Positions 1-7,254 are shown, counted from the stretch's first letter. The stretch is DNA of 20,597 nucleotides from Desulfobacterales bacterium (GCA_029933295.1 JAOZOL010000015.1:1-20597), one strand, 5' to 3'. Notes: generated by a model from the letters alone, not told the origin. Made by a program: numbers and translations.

Positions 1-33
1 AATAATATATACCACAATGTGGCTAATTTTGTA

Positions 34-62
34 TTGACAAACAATCTTGGGATGACTATTTT
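34..62 (+). promoter_or_regulatory. Sigma70-type promoter for the selenoprotein gene
   Basis: A perfect -35 hexamer TTGACA (34-39) is followed after exactly 17 bases by TATTTT (57-62). Transcription would start near base 69, about 55 bases before the ATG at 124. Nothing else in the first 120 bases looks coding. The hexamers and spacing are seen directly; activity is inferred. Confidence 0.6.
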
Positions 63-123
63 TCTTTAAACTTTTAGGATTGGGTATTAACATATTTTTT
101 AATTTTATATACTGGAGGTTATA

Positions 124-438
124 ATGTTTGATGTTACTGAAATGGCGCAACAGCAGATTGCGGAATTTTTTAAGGACAAGGAAGTAAAGGCGATCCGTCT
201 TTTTCTGAACCAGAGCGGCTGAGGCGGCCCTTCATTAGCGCTGGTTCTGGATGAACCTAATGATCTGGATGAGGTTTTTGACTTTAACGGGTTTAAATTT
301 ATCGCCAACAAGGAATTGCTTAAACAGACACAGCCGGTAAAGGTTGATTTTCAAGGGGTTGGTTTTCAAATTACGTCTAATCTTGATATGGGTGGCGGTG
401 GTTGTTCTGGGTGCGGTACGACCAGTAACTGCTGTTAA
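124..438 (+). CDS. HesB/IscA-like selenoprotein with in-frame UGA (Sec33)
   Basis: Reading from the ATG at 124 (ribosome site GGAGG at 113-117) gives 104 codons, interrupted only by TGA at 220-222, codon 33. The frame is clearly coding on both sides: FLNQSG-U-GGPSLALVLDEP, then a C-terminal glycine/cysteine tail with Cys94, Cys97, Cys103 and Cys104. This is the HesB/IscA (A-type iron-sulfur scaffold) fold. Sec33 falls where IscA proteins carry their first conserved cysteine, and Cys94-x-x-Cys97 replaces the usual C-terminal CGC. HesB-like selenoproteins are an established family, mainly in anaerobic deltaproteobacteria and clostridia. A SECIS-like hairpin lies at 232-263. The likely role is Fe-S assembly or a redox function; the true substrate is unknown. 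A standard gene caller would truncate or miss this gene. The Sec machinery is not in the window. A pseudogene is unlikely because the downstream frame, its conserved tail and the terminator are all intact. Confidence 0.9.
232..263 (+). promoter_or_regulatory. Bacterial SECIS-like hairpin directing Sec insertion at UGA 220-222
   Basis: Within the coding region just after the UGA, TCATTA (232-237) pairs with TAATGA (258-263). After a 5-base bulge on the 5' side (238-242), GGTTC (243-247) pairs with GAACC (253-257). The apical loop is TGGAT. There are 25 bases between the UGA and the loop, and a G is the second loop base. Both fit the general description of bacterial SECIS elements: an apical stem-loop about 16-37 bases after the UGA, with a G in the first two loop positions. 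Pairing is seen in the sequence; SelB binding is inferred. Confidence 0.75.
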
Positions 439-462
439 TCACAAATCATCGTAATTTTTTTT

Positions 463-494
463 AAAGGCAACATTCAAGCGAATGTTGCCTTTTT
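463..494. terminator. Bidirectional intrinsic terminator between the selenoprotein gene and pilD
   Basis: GGCAACATTC (466-475) and GAATGTTGCC (480-489) form a perfect 10-bp stem with loop AAGC. The stem is preceded by AAA and followed by TTTTT, so it can act in both directions. It lies 25 bases after the selenoprotein stop and 7 bases beyond the 3' end of the convergent pilD gene. Confidence 0.9.
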
Positions 495-500
495 ATGTTG

Positions 501-1280
501 TTATTGTATGTACAGGCCGTAATAATACCATGAAATCAATTCCGGGCCGAAAAATACGTACAGAACAGCGCCAATGGCGAGAAAGGGGCCGAACGGGACA
601 GCAAATTTAAGGTTCTTTCGTGCAAGAAGCATCAGGGTAACACCAATAATGGTGCCGGTTAAGGAACTTACAAAAATGGTAAAAAGAACGCCTTTCCATC
701 CGGTAAATGCGCCGATCATGGCAAGCAATTTTATATCGCCCCCTCCCATTCCTTCTTTGCCGGTAAAAAAATGATAGCTCCAGGCAATGATAAAAAGGAT
801 TCCACCGCCAATCAGCACGCCTAAAAGCGAGTCCTTAAATTGCAATGAATCAATGGCAAGGCAAGACAATACGCCGATGGGGATACCGGGAAGCGATATA
901 CTGTCGGGAATAATCTGGTGGTCAATGTCGATGAATGTCGTTACAATCAGCGCTGCTATAAAAATAAAATAAATGAGCGATTCAACACTAATTCCGAATT
1001 TGATGGTTGTTGCCATGGCCACCAGGCCGGTTAAAAATTCCACAAGCGGGTAACGGATTGATATGGGTTCCCTGCATGTACGGCATTTTCCTTTAAGAAA
1101 AATATAACTGATGATCGGTATGTTGTCATAGAATCGAATCGGCGTATTGCATCGGGGGCATTTGGAAGCGGGCGTTACAATGGATTTTGATTCCGGAAGA
1201 CGCCAGATACAGACATTTAAGAAACTGCCGATACAGGCTCCAAAAGTAAATGCTGTTGACAGAATCAGTCCGTTTGGCAT
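501..1280 (-). CDS. pilD: Prepilin peptidase / N-methyltransferase (type IV leader peptidase, A24 family)
   Basis: The 259-aa polytopic inner-membrane protein cleaves the leader of type IV prepilins or type II secretion pseudopilins and then N-methylates the new N-terminus. The N-terminal domain GACIGSFLNVCIWRLP is followed by two zinc-type pairs, Cys41/Cys44 and Cys66/Cys69, as in full-length bifunctional PilD. The two catalytic aspartates are in FIDIDHQIIPD (Asp118) and GMGGGDIKL (Asp182). Length and motif order are normal for the family, and several hydrophobic segments fill residues 78-259. The ATG at 1280 is preceded by AAAGGTC. The gene stands alone between a terminator and a divergent spacer; no pilus genes are adjacent. 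Confidence 0.95.
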   Translation of the reverse strand: MPNGLILSTAFTFGACIGSFLNVCIWRLPESKSIVTPASKCPRCNTPIRFYDNIPIISYIFLKGKCRTCREPISIRYPLVEFLTGLVAMATTIKFGISVESLIYFIFIAALIVTTFIDIDHQIIPDSISLPGIPIGVLSCLAIDSLQFKDSLLGVLIGGGILFIIAWSYHFFTGKEGMGGGDIKLLAMIGAFTGWKGVLFTIFVSSLTGTIIGVTLMLLARKNLKFAVPFGPFLAIGAVLYVFFGPELISWYYYGLYIQ

Positions 1281-1342
1281 TTTGACCTTTTAATTACGGT
1301 TATTGTTTTATTGAGTTTTGTTTATATAAAATAATATTTAAT

Positions 1343-1371
1343 ATCATATTTAATGGACTTATCAAAAGCAA
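1343..1371 (-). promoter_or_regulatory. Candidate promoter for pilD
   Basis: On the minus strand TTGCTT (1366-1371) and TATGAT (1343-1348) are separated by 17 bases, about 60 bases upstream of the pilD start. The surrounding sequence is very AT-rich, so chance matches are easy. This is the best-spaced pair seen there. Confidence 0.4.
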
Positions 1372-1485
1372 ATTTTGTTTTTTTTAAAATGGAAATTCAT
1401 TGATATTAAATAAATAAAATAATAGAAATCTATTTTTTAACTTTACAAAGGCATTATTTGTTTTTTAGGTATGGGGCAAAATTGC

Positions 1486-1613
1486 TAACCGTTTACGGTT
1501 ATCGGTTTTGGCTTTTATGGTTGAGAAGATAAAAAATGGCGGAAAATCATGGGAGCCTTTTTTAAAGATTAAAAAGTTTGGAGAAACTGTGAACCAACAA
1601 CCGTGAACGGTTA
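1486..1613. repeat. Inverted-repeat element with nested AACCGTnnACGGTT palindromes
   Basis: Two 22-base arms (1486-1507 and 1592-1613) are inverted copies of each other with three mismatches, all transitions, and enclose 84 bases. Each arm contains its own near-perfect palindrome: AACCGTTTACGGTT (1487-1500) and AACCGTGAACGGTT (1599-1612). The enclosed DNA has no open frame of note. The form resembles a paired REP-type or miniature transposable element, or a double operator. Genome-wide copy number, which would decide, cannot be seen here. Confidence 0.65.
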
Positions 1614-1639
1614 CAAGTTTTTTTACATTATATTTATAA
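1611..1639 (+). promoter_or_regulatory. Weak candidate promoter for lon
   Basis: TTACAA (1611-1616) and TTATAA (1634-1639) are 17 bases apart, which would put the start site 10-15 bases before the lon ATG. The -35 overlaps the right arm of the inverted repeat, so an arm-binding protein could influence lon. The AT-richness makes this a low-confidence call. Confidence 0.3.
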
Positions 1640-1658
1640 AATATATAACAGGTGTAAT

Positions 1659-4082
1659 ATGGCGGAAACAGATAAAGATGATCTTGTGAGTCTTTTAGAA
1701 GACACAGAAGGAAAAATTAATATACCGGAAAAATTGCCGTTATTGCCGGTAAGAGATGTTGTTATTTTTACTGACATGGTGCTTCCGTTGTTTATTGGCC
1801 GAGAGAGATCGGTAAAAGCGGTAGATAAAGCAATGGGACAGGACCGCTTGCTGTTTTTGTCAACCCAGAAAGATCCATCAGTTGAGGATCCTGAACCCGG
1901 TGATATTTATCGTGTGGGTACGGTATGCCGGATTTTAAGAATGTTAAAGCTTCCTGACGGTCATTTCAAGGTGCTTGTTCAGGGGCTGGAAAAAGCGCGG
2001 ATTACGCGGTTTTTAAGTAAAAAACAATTTTATCATGTCAAAGTGAAATTAGTCCCGGACACGTATTTTAAAAATATTGAATTGGAACATCAGGCATTGA
2101 TGCGTAACATCCGGGAAAATTGCGAGAAAATTCTGACCATCCGTGGTGAATATTCCAGTGAAATCGGAATACTTTTGGATGAAATTGAACATCCGGGCAA
2201 ACTGGCGGATCTTGTGTCGTCTAATTTGAAACTTAAAATAGATGAAGCTCAGGGTTTGTTGGAACTGTCAGACCCTGTGGAACGGTTACGGAAAGTCAAT
2301 GATTTCCTGACGCGTGAAGTCGAACTTTCCATGATGCAGGCCAAAATCCAGTCAAATGTCCGGGATGAAATTTCTAAAAATCAGCGGGATTATTTTTTAA
2401 GGGAGCAGGTTCGTGCCATCCACAAGGAACTGGGTGATTTTGATGAGAAGGCAGAAGAAATCGGTGAATATTACAAGCTCATCAAACGGGCAAAATTGCC
2501 CAAGGAACCGGCCAAAGAGGCGGATAAGCAACTCAGAAGACTGGAACAGATGCACCCGGATTCATCAGAAGCGTCTGTGATACGGACATATTTAGAGTGG
2601 CTGCTGGATTTACCATGGAGTAAATTAAGCAAAGGCAAAATCGATATCACTGCGGCGAAAAAATCCCTGGATACCCATCATTATGGGCTTGAGAAAATAA
2701 AAGACAGGATTCTAGAATATTTAAGTGTCAGGCAGTTAAACCCGGCTAAAAAAGGGCAGATTTTATGTTTTGTCGGCCCGCCGGGCGTCGGTAAAACATC
2801 ACTGGGGCAGGCCATTGCCAAGGCAATGAAACGAAAATTTTTCAGGGTTTCTTTAGGCGGTATCCGGGATGAAGCAGAAATACGAGGGCATCGCCGAACA
2901 TACATTGGCGCAATGCCCGGTCGGATTTTGCAGGGGTTGAAACAATGCGGCAGTAATAACCCTGTTTTTATGATGGATGAAATCGATAAAATAGGCTCTG
3001 ATTTTCGTGGAGATCCGTCTTCAGCCCTCTTGGAAGCGCTTGACCCGGAACAAAATATGAATTTTTCCGATCATTACCTGAATTTGCCCTACGATTTATC
3101 CAATGTCATGTTCATTCTAACCGCCAATATGACGGATACGATCCCTTCCGCGTTGCTGGATCGAATGGAAGTGCTTCATTTGAGCGGATATACAGTTGAA
3201 GAAAAAAATGAAATTGCCCAAATGCATTTGCTGCCGAGACAAATTAAAGAAAACGGCTTGACCAAAAGGCGGATATCTTTCAGTCAGGGGGCATTGCTGC
3301 AGATTATTCAAGAATATACTGCAGAAGCTGGCGTGAGAAATCTGGAAAGGGAACTGGGTGCAATTTGCCGGAAAGTAGCACGCCGTATTGCCGAAAAAGA
3401 GAAAGGTTTATTTAAAATTACGAAAGGCAATCTTTCCCACTATCTCGGCCCGCCAAAGTTTATGCCGGAAATGGACCAGGAAGAGAGCCAGGTTGGCTTG
3501 TCTACCGGTCTTGCCTGGACAAGTGTCGGTGGTGAAGTTTTATATGTCGAGGCTTCTTTGCTGGATGGCAAGGGGGATTTAATAATAACGGGCCAATTAG
3601 GAGAGGTTATGCAGGAATCGGCCCGTGCGGCCGTAACGTATGCCCGGTCCCACCGTAAGGATTTTGGCATAAAGAAAAATTTTTTTGAAAATCTGGATAT
3701 CCATATTCATGTACCTGCCGGTGCAATCCCCAAAGATGGTCCGTCAGCCGGGATTGCCATGGCAACCGCCCTTATCTCGGCGATTACCAAGCGTCCGGTG
3801 AATACTGATGTGGCGATGACCGGTGAAATTACATTAAGGGGTCGTGTCCTTCCCATCGGCGGATTAAGGGAAAAAGCCATAGGTGCGCTTAGGGCAGGTA
3901 TTAAAACGATTATCATCCCTGAAAAGAATAAAAAGGAACTGGTGGAAATCCCTAAAAATGTGAAGCGAAAAATTAAATTTATTCCCGTCACCAACATTGA
4001 TGAAGTGGTCGCTATTGCCATTGGATCGGATTTAATTGTTTCTGACTCCCCGAAAACTAAAAAATACGCCCGGAAGAAATAG
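1659..4082 (+). CDS. lon: ATP-dependent Lon protease
   Basis: This 807-aa cytoplasmic AAA+ serine protease degrades misfolded and regulatory proteins. Domains in order: LON substrate-binding N-domain from about residue 25 (KLPLLPVRDVVIF) to 220, a helical linker, the ATPase with Walker A GPPGVGKT at 373-380 and Walker B MMDEIDK with Asp440/Glu441, then the protease domain with the Ser-Lys dyad: Ser696 in PKDGPSAG and Lys739 in GGLREKA. The Ser-Lys spacing of 43 equals that of E. coli Lon. The length is typical of bacterial LonA. CAGGTG lies 7-8 bases before the ATG. tsaB follows after 18 bases and is probably co-transcribed. Confidence 0.98.
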   Translation: MAETDKDDLVSLLEDTEGKINIPEKLPLLPVRDVVIFTDMVLPLFIGRERSVKAVDKAMGQDRLLFLSTQKDPSVEDPEPGDIYRVGTVCRILRMLKLPDGHFKVLVQGLEKARITRFLSKKQFYHVKVKLVPDTYFKNIELEHQALMRNIRENCEKILTIRGEYSSEIGILLDEIEHPGKLADLVSSNLKLKIDEAQGLLELSDPVERLRKVNDFLTREVELSMMQAKIQSNVRDEISKNQRDYFLREQVRAIHKELGDFDEKAEEIGEYYKLIKRAKLPKEPAKEADKQLRRLEQMHPDSSEASVIRTYLEWLLDLPWSKLSKGKIDITAAKKSLDTHHYGLEKIKDRILEYLSVRQLNPAKKGQILCFVGPPGVGKTSLGQAIAKAMKRKFFRVSLGGIRDEAEIRGHRRTYIGAMPGRILQGLKQCGSNNPVFMMDEIDKIGSDFRGDPSSALLEALDPEQNMNFSDHYLNLPYDLSNVMFILTANMTDTIPSALLDRMEVLHLSGYTVEEKNEIAQMHLLPRQIKENGLTKRRISFSQGALLQIIQEYTAEAGVRNLERELGAICRKVARRIAEKEKGLFKITKGNLSHYLGPPKFMPEMDQEESQVGLSTGLAWTSVGGEVLYVEASLLDGKGDLIITGQLGEVMQESARAAVTYARSHRKDFGIKKNFFENLDIHIHVPAGAIPKDGPSAGIAMATALISAITKRPVNTDVAMTGEITLRGRVLPIGGLREKAIGALRAGIKTIIIPEKNKKELVEIPKNVKRKIKFIPVTNIDEVVAIAIGSDLIVSDSPKTKKYARKK

Positions 4083-4100
4083 CAAAAAATAAGGCGAACC

Positions 4101-4799
4101 ATGAAAATACTTTCGTTGGATACTGCATCACGATCATGTAGTGTCGCAGTTGTAGATGATGAGACTGTGATTGCTGAGCTTACAGTAAATCATGGAAGAA
4201 CCCACACGGAAGTCCTTATGGAAATGATTCAAAGGGCGCTTGGAATGGGAGATCTATCCATTTCTGATGTGGATGGTTTTGCCGCAACCATTGGTCCCGG
4301 AAGTTTTACCGGACTGCGTATCGGTTTAAGCTCCGTAAAAGGGCTCGCGGTTGCAACAAAAAAGCCGTTGGTTGGTGTGTCCACGCTGGAAGCACTTGCT
4401 TATGGTGTTTCATTTTCACAAAAACTCATATGTCCCATGCTGGATGCCCGAAGAGGAGAGGTGTATACGGCCGGATATCGATTTGAGGGGCATAACATTA
4501 TTACCGTTTTTGAACCCCGCGCCATAGCCCCCGATCTGGCCGTTGAAAATATAAAAGAGCCATGTATTTTAGTCGGCGATGGTGCTTTAAAATATAAAGA
4601 TGTTTTTGTCGATAAAATCGGTTTGCTGATAATGTTTGCAAGTCCTGCTCATAATTTCATCCGGGCATCTAATGTCGCAAGTTTAGCGATGCCACGGTTT
4701 GAAAAAAAAGATACCGACGATGTGGACCGTCTTGTCCCTTTTTATATACGAAAATCAGATGCAGAGAAACATATTAAATTAAATGCGGTTACCCTGTGA
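4101..4799 (+). CDS. tsaB: tRNA threonylcarbamoyladenosine biosynthesis protein TsaB
   Basis: The 232-aa protein belongs to the ASKHA-fold TsaB/YeaZ family, the partner that activates TsaD in making t6A at position 37 of ANN-decoding tRNAs. The N-terminal ILSLDTASRSCSVAV and the hallmark GPGSFTGLRIG (residues 65-75) are both present, as is the conserved DARRGEVY segment. Length is normal for TsaB and too short for TsaD. It starts 18 bases after lon with AAGGCG upstream of the ATG. None of tsaC, tsaD or tsaE is in the window. Confidence 0.93.
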   Translation: MKILSLDTASRSCSVAVVDDETVIAELTVNHGRTHTEVLMEMIQRALGMGDLSISDVDGFAATIGPGSFTGLRIGLSSVKGLAVATKKPLVGVSTLEALAYGVSFSQKLICPMLDARRGEVYTAGYRFEGHNIITVFEPRAIAPDLAVENIKEPCILVGDGALKYKDVFVDKIGLLIMFASPAHNFIRASNVASLAMPRFEKKDTDDVDRLVPFYIRKSDAEKHIKLNAVTL

Positions 4800-4815
4800 T
4801 CAAAATGTGTTTTTA

Positions 4816-4844
4816 TTGACTTTGTTCATTGATTAATTTATTAA
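4816..4844 (+). promoter_or_regulatory. Candidate promoter for psd
   Basis: TTGACT (4816-4821) and TATTAA (4839-4844) are separated by 17 bases in the 85-base gap after tsaB. It lies about 40 bases before the psd start, suggesting psd can be transcribed separately from lon-tsaB. Confidence 0.5.
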
Positions 4845-4884
4845 TAAAGGTTACAGTAAATTTATTTAAAAGGAGCATTAATTG

Positions 4885-5568
4885 ATGGATAAATCAAAGG
4901 ATAAATTTTTCCGGGCAGATCCTATGAATCAAACGGCATTTCCTGTTGCAAAAGCCGGTATACCATTTATATGTGCGTCGGCATTTGTGACGATTGTATT
5001 TTCATTAATCGGACTGGTTTTTCCGGCATTGTTCGGTGTTCTGGTCACTTTTTGCATCTGCTGTTTTTTCAGAGATCCTGACCGGGTAACACCGGTTAAG
5101 AGCGGTGCCGTGATTTCTCCGGCTGACGGACGGGTCGTTTCCACGGGGATTGTGGAAACAAATCCATTCATAGAGGGGCCATGTATGAAAATCGGTATTT
5201 TCATGTCGGTTTTTAATGTTCATGTGAATCGTATTCCGTATTCAGGAACGATTAAGAAAATTTTATATTTCCCCGGCAAATTTTATGCTGCCGGTCGAGA
5301 GAAAGCATCGGGTGACAATGAACAGAATGCGATTATTTTAGAAACCAGCAAAAAGCGGCAAATATGTTTTGTTCAGGTCGCCGGCCTCATTGCCAGACGT
5401 ATTATTTGCAGTGTTGCTGAAGGGGATACTGTAACATGCGGTGCACGATTCGGATTGATCTGTTTCGGGTCTCGTGTTGATGTGTATCTGCCTGCTGATA
5501 CATCCCTGAATGTGGCAAAAGGTGATCGGGTAACCGCTGGAGCCTCAATTATCGGATATTTATCCTGA
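4885..5568 (+). CDS. psd: Phosphatidylserine decarboxylase proenzyme (short, PSD-A type)
   Basis: This 227-aa membrane-associated, pyruvoyl-dependent enzyme converts phosphatidylserine to phosphatidylethanolamine. A hydrophobic stretch at about 26-60 is followed by CCFFRDPDR, ISPADGRVV (78-84) and FNVHVNRIPYSG. The C-terminal FGSRVD holds the Gly195-Ser196 self-cleavage site that forms the pyruvoyl group. This short architecture (no LGST motif) is the PSD-A class common in deltaproteobacteria. AGGAG at 4871-4875 is 9 bases from the ATG at 4885. An in-frame TTG one codon earlier (4882) is a possible but less likely start. The usual partner pssA is not adjacent. Confidence 0.92.
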   Translation: MDKSKDKFFRADPMNQTAFPVAKAGIPFICASAFVTIVFSLIGLVFPALFGVLVTFCICCFFRDPDRVTPVKSGAVISPADGRVVSTGIVETNPFIEGPCMKIGIFMSVFNVHVNRIPYSGTIKKILYFPGKFYAAGREKASGDNEQNAIILETSKKRQICFVQVAGLIARRIICSVAEGDTVTCGARFGLICFGSRVDVYLPADTSLNVAKGDRVTAGASIIGYLS

Positions 5569-5638
5569 TGCTGTGAAAAATTGAAGATAAACGGCGTTGC
5601 GTTAGATCCTGCCTTTGTTTTTTATATAAACTAAATTA

Positions 5639-5688
5639 AAAAATATCAGTGCTGGTACTTGTATGAAAGTATCAGCACTGATATTTTT
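5639..5688. terminator. Strong hairpin between psd and the leuB-like gene (bidirectional terminator or leader structure)
   Basis: AAAAATATCAGTGCTG (5639-5654) pairs perfectly with 5673-5688. After one G-T pair, the stem continues with TACTT/AAGTA around a 6-base loop, giving about 22 pairs ending in TTTTT. It comes 70 bases after the psd stop and only 19 bases before the ATG of the next gene. Its form is that of an intrinsic terminator. Because no strong promoter fits between it and the ATG, it could also be a 5'-leader hairpin of the downstream gene. Confidence 0.8.
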
Positions 5689-5707
5689 CTGAGAGGAATT
5701 TGATGAA

Positions 5708-6784
5708 ATGACAAAAAAGTATGATATTGCAGTTCTGCCTGGAGATGGTACCGGCCCTGAAGTTGTAGATGAAGGATTAAAAGTCCTTGAAACTGCCGCT
5801 GGTAAGTATGGGTTTGATTTAAATTTTTCCACATATAATATTGGCGGCGAACATTATTTAAAAACCGGAGAAATCCTGCCGGATGAAATTATTTCAGATG
5901 TGTCAAAAGCTGACGCCATATTTTTAGGGGCCATAGGACATCCGGACGTTAAACCCGGCATCCTTGAAAAAGGTATTTTGTTAAAATTACGCTTTGCCCT
6001 GGACCAATATATTAATTTAAGACCTGTTGCCCTCTATGAAGGCGTTGCAACGCCCTTGAAAGACAAGGGACCTGAAGACATTGATTTTGTTGTTGTCAGG
6101 GAAAATAGTGAAGGGCTCTATGCTGGTGCCGGCGGTTGCTTAAAAAAAGGAACACCGGATGAAGTCGCCATACAGGAATCAATAAATACCCGGAAAGGTG
6201 TTGAACGGTGTATCCGTTTTGCCTTTGAATTTTGCCGAAAAAGAAATAAAGCCAAAAAATTAACATTATGCGGCAAAACAAATGTTTTGACCTTTGCCTT
6301 TGATTTGTGGGAGAGAACTTTTTACGAGGTTGCGGAAGAATATCCGGACATTGAGGCCGATTATGCCCATGTGGATGCCATCTGCATGTGGATGGTAAAA
6401 AATCCTGAATGGTTTGATGTGATTGTAACGGATAATATGTTCGGTGATATTATTACTGATCTTGGTGCCATGATTCAGGGTGGTATGGGGATTGCTGCCG
6501 GCGGCAATATTAACCCTGAAGGCGTTTCCATGTTCGAACCCATCGGCGGCTCTGCCCCGAAATATACGGGAAAGCAGATCATTAATCCCATTGCCGCCAT
6601 TCTTTCCACATCTTTATTGCTGGAACAGATCGGTGAAGTCGAAGCCGCCGCAAGCATAGAGGAAGCCGTAAAGAGAGTGCTTTGCAATGATATTAAAGAT
6701 GTCTCTGCCGGTAAAATGGGGTATTCGACCGGTGAAGTGGGGGATCTTGTTTCAAATTATGTAAAAGCCGGTACAGGAGACTGA
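5708..6784 (+). CDS. leuB: 3-isopropylmalate dehydrogenase-like enzyme (IDH/IPMDH family)
   Basis: The 358-aa beta-decarboxylating dehydrogenase has the N-terminal LPGDGTGPEV (10-19) and the substrate arginines in LLKLRFALDQYINLRP (Arg95, Arg105). VVVRENSEGLYAG supplies Arg131 and Tyr138. Lys190 is catalytic, and Asp223, Asp247 and Asp251 bind metal. The Leu-Leu just before Arg95 and the lack of the phosphorylatable serine favour isopropylmalate over isocitrate as substrate. However, GGSAPKYTG (280-288) carries Lys285-Tyr286 where NAD-type LeuB has Asp-Ile, and resembles the NADP site of isocitrate dehydrogenase. leuA, leuC and leuD are not nearby, so a related substrate (homoisocitrate, tartrate or malate) cannot be excluded. 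GAGAGGAA lies about 10 bases before the ATG. The gene is closely followed by greA. Confidence 0.8.
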   Translation: MTKKYDIAVLPGDGTGPEVVDEGLKVLETAAGKYGFDLNFSTYNIGGEHYLKTGEILPDEIISDVSKADAIFLGAIGHPDVKPGILEKGILLKLRFALDQYINLRPVALYEGVATPLKDKGPEDIDFVVVRENSEGLYAGAGGCLKKGTPDEVAIQESINTRKGVERCIRFAFEFCRKRNKAKKLTLCGKTNVLTFAFDLWERTFYEVAEEYPDIEADYAHVDAICMWMVKNPEWFDVIVTDNMFGDIITDLGAMIQGGMGIAAGGNINPEGVSMFEPIGGSAPKYTGKQIINPIAAILSTSLLLEQIGEVEAAASIEEAVKRVLCNDIKDVSAGKMGYSTGEVGDLVSNYVKAGTGD

Positions 6785-6786
6785 TT

Positions 6787-7254
6787 TTGGAACAAATACC
6801 TATCACCCGGCAAGGCTATGAGAATCTCAAAAAAGAGCTGCAAAAATTAAAAACTATCGAACGTCCGTCAACGATAAAAGCTATAGAAGAAGCCAGAGCA
6901 CACGGTGATCTTTCTGAAAACGCAGAATATCATGCGGCAAAAGAACGCCAGGGATTTTTGGAAGGTCGCATCAATGACCTGGAATATAAATTGGGCGTTG
7001 CTGACGTTATCGATCCGGACACGTTAAACAAGGATATTGTTGTATTCGGGTGTACGGTTTTGCTTGAAAATATCGATACGGGTGATGAAGTGACGTATCA
7101 GCTTGTGGGCCCGGATGAGTCTGATATTAAAGAAGGACGAATTTCGGTGGGCTCACCGCTCGGCCAGGCAATGATCGGGAAAATAGTAGGTGATGAAATA
7201 ACGATTAACGCGCCTGCCGGAAAACGAATGTATGAGTTGATTGAGATTTTATAG
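6787..7254 (+). CDS. greA: Transcription elongation factor GreA
   Basis: The 155-aa protein stimulates RNA polymerase to cleave backtracked transcripts. The N-terminal coiled coil carries the catalytic tip DLSENAEYHAAKE with Asp41 and Glu44, followed by the FKBP-like C-terminal domain (GRISVGSPLGQAMIGK). The start is TTG at 6787, because the upstream gene's TGA (6782-6784) lies two bases before it and the protein begins MEQIPITRQGYENL as in known GreA. AGGAGA at about 6776-6781 is the ribosome site, lying inside the end of the leuB-like gene, which suggests tight coupling. Confidence 0.96.
   Translation: MEQIPITRQGYENLKKELQKLKTIERPSTIKAIEEARAHGDLSENAEYHAAKERQGFLEGRINDLEYKLGVADVIDPDTLNKDIVVFGCTVLLENIDTGDEVTYQLVGPDESDIKEGRISVGSPLGQAMIGKIVGDEITINAPAGKRMYELIEIL

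Larger units (their letters stand above)
1281..1658. other. 378-base non-coding spacer between divergent pilD and lon
   Basis: No convincing open frame was seen. The first 200 bases are almost pure A/T tracts with the candidate pilD promoter. The middle holds the inverted-repeat element at 1486-1613. The last 45 bases hold a possible lon promoter. A degenerate extra copy of one repeat arm (TTACGGTTATTGTTTT, 1294-1309) lies just before pilD. No CIRCE element (TTAGCACTC/GAGTGCTAA) or clear sigma32 promoter was found upstream of lon. Confidence 0.6.

Noticed and set aside
220..222. TGA as an ordinary nonsense mutation (pseudogene) in the HesB-like gene
   Set aside because: The sequence after the TGA keeps family-conserved residues and a full cysteine tail with no other defects. 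The TGA sits exactly at the conserved Cys/Sec position and a SECIS-like hairpin follows.
105..311. 68-codon minus-strand open frame over the start of the selenoprotein gene
   Set aside because: It is antisense to a frame with clear HesB homology, has no ribosome site, and its protein has no recognisable pattern.
1281..1658. CIRCE or sigma32-type heat-shock control of lon
   Set aside because: No TTAGCACTC/GAGTGCTAA inverted repeat and no convincing CTTGAAA/CCCAT pair was found.
3707..4102. 131-codon minus-strand open frame
   Set aside because: It is a shadow of the lon protease domain, whose catalytic Ser696 and Lys739 are encoded on the plus strand.
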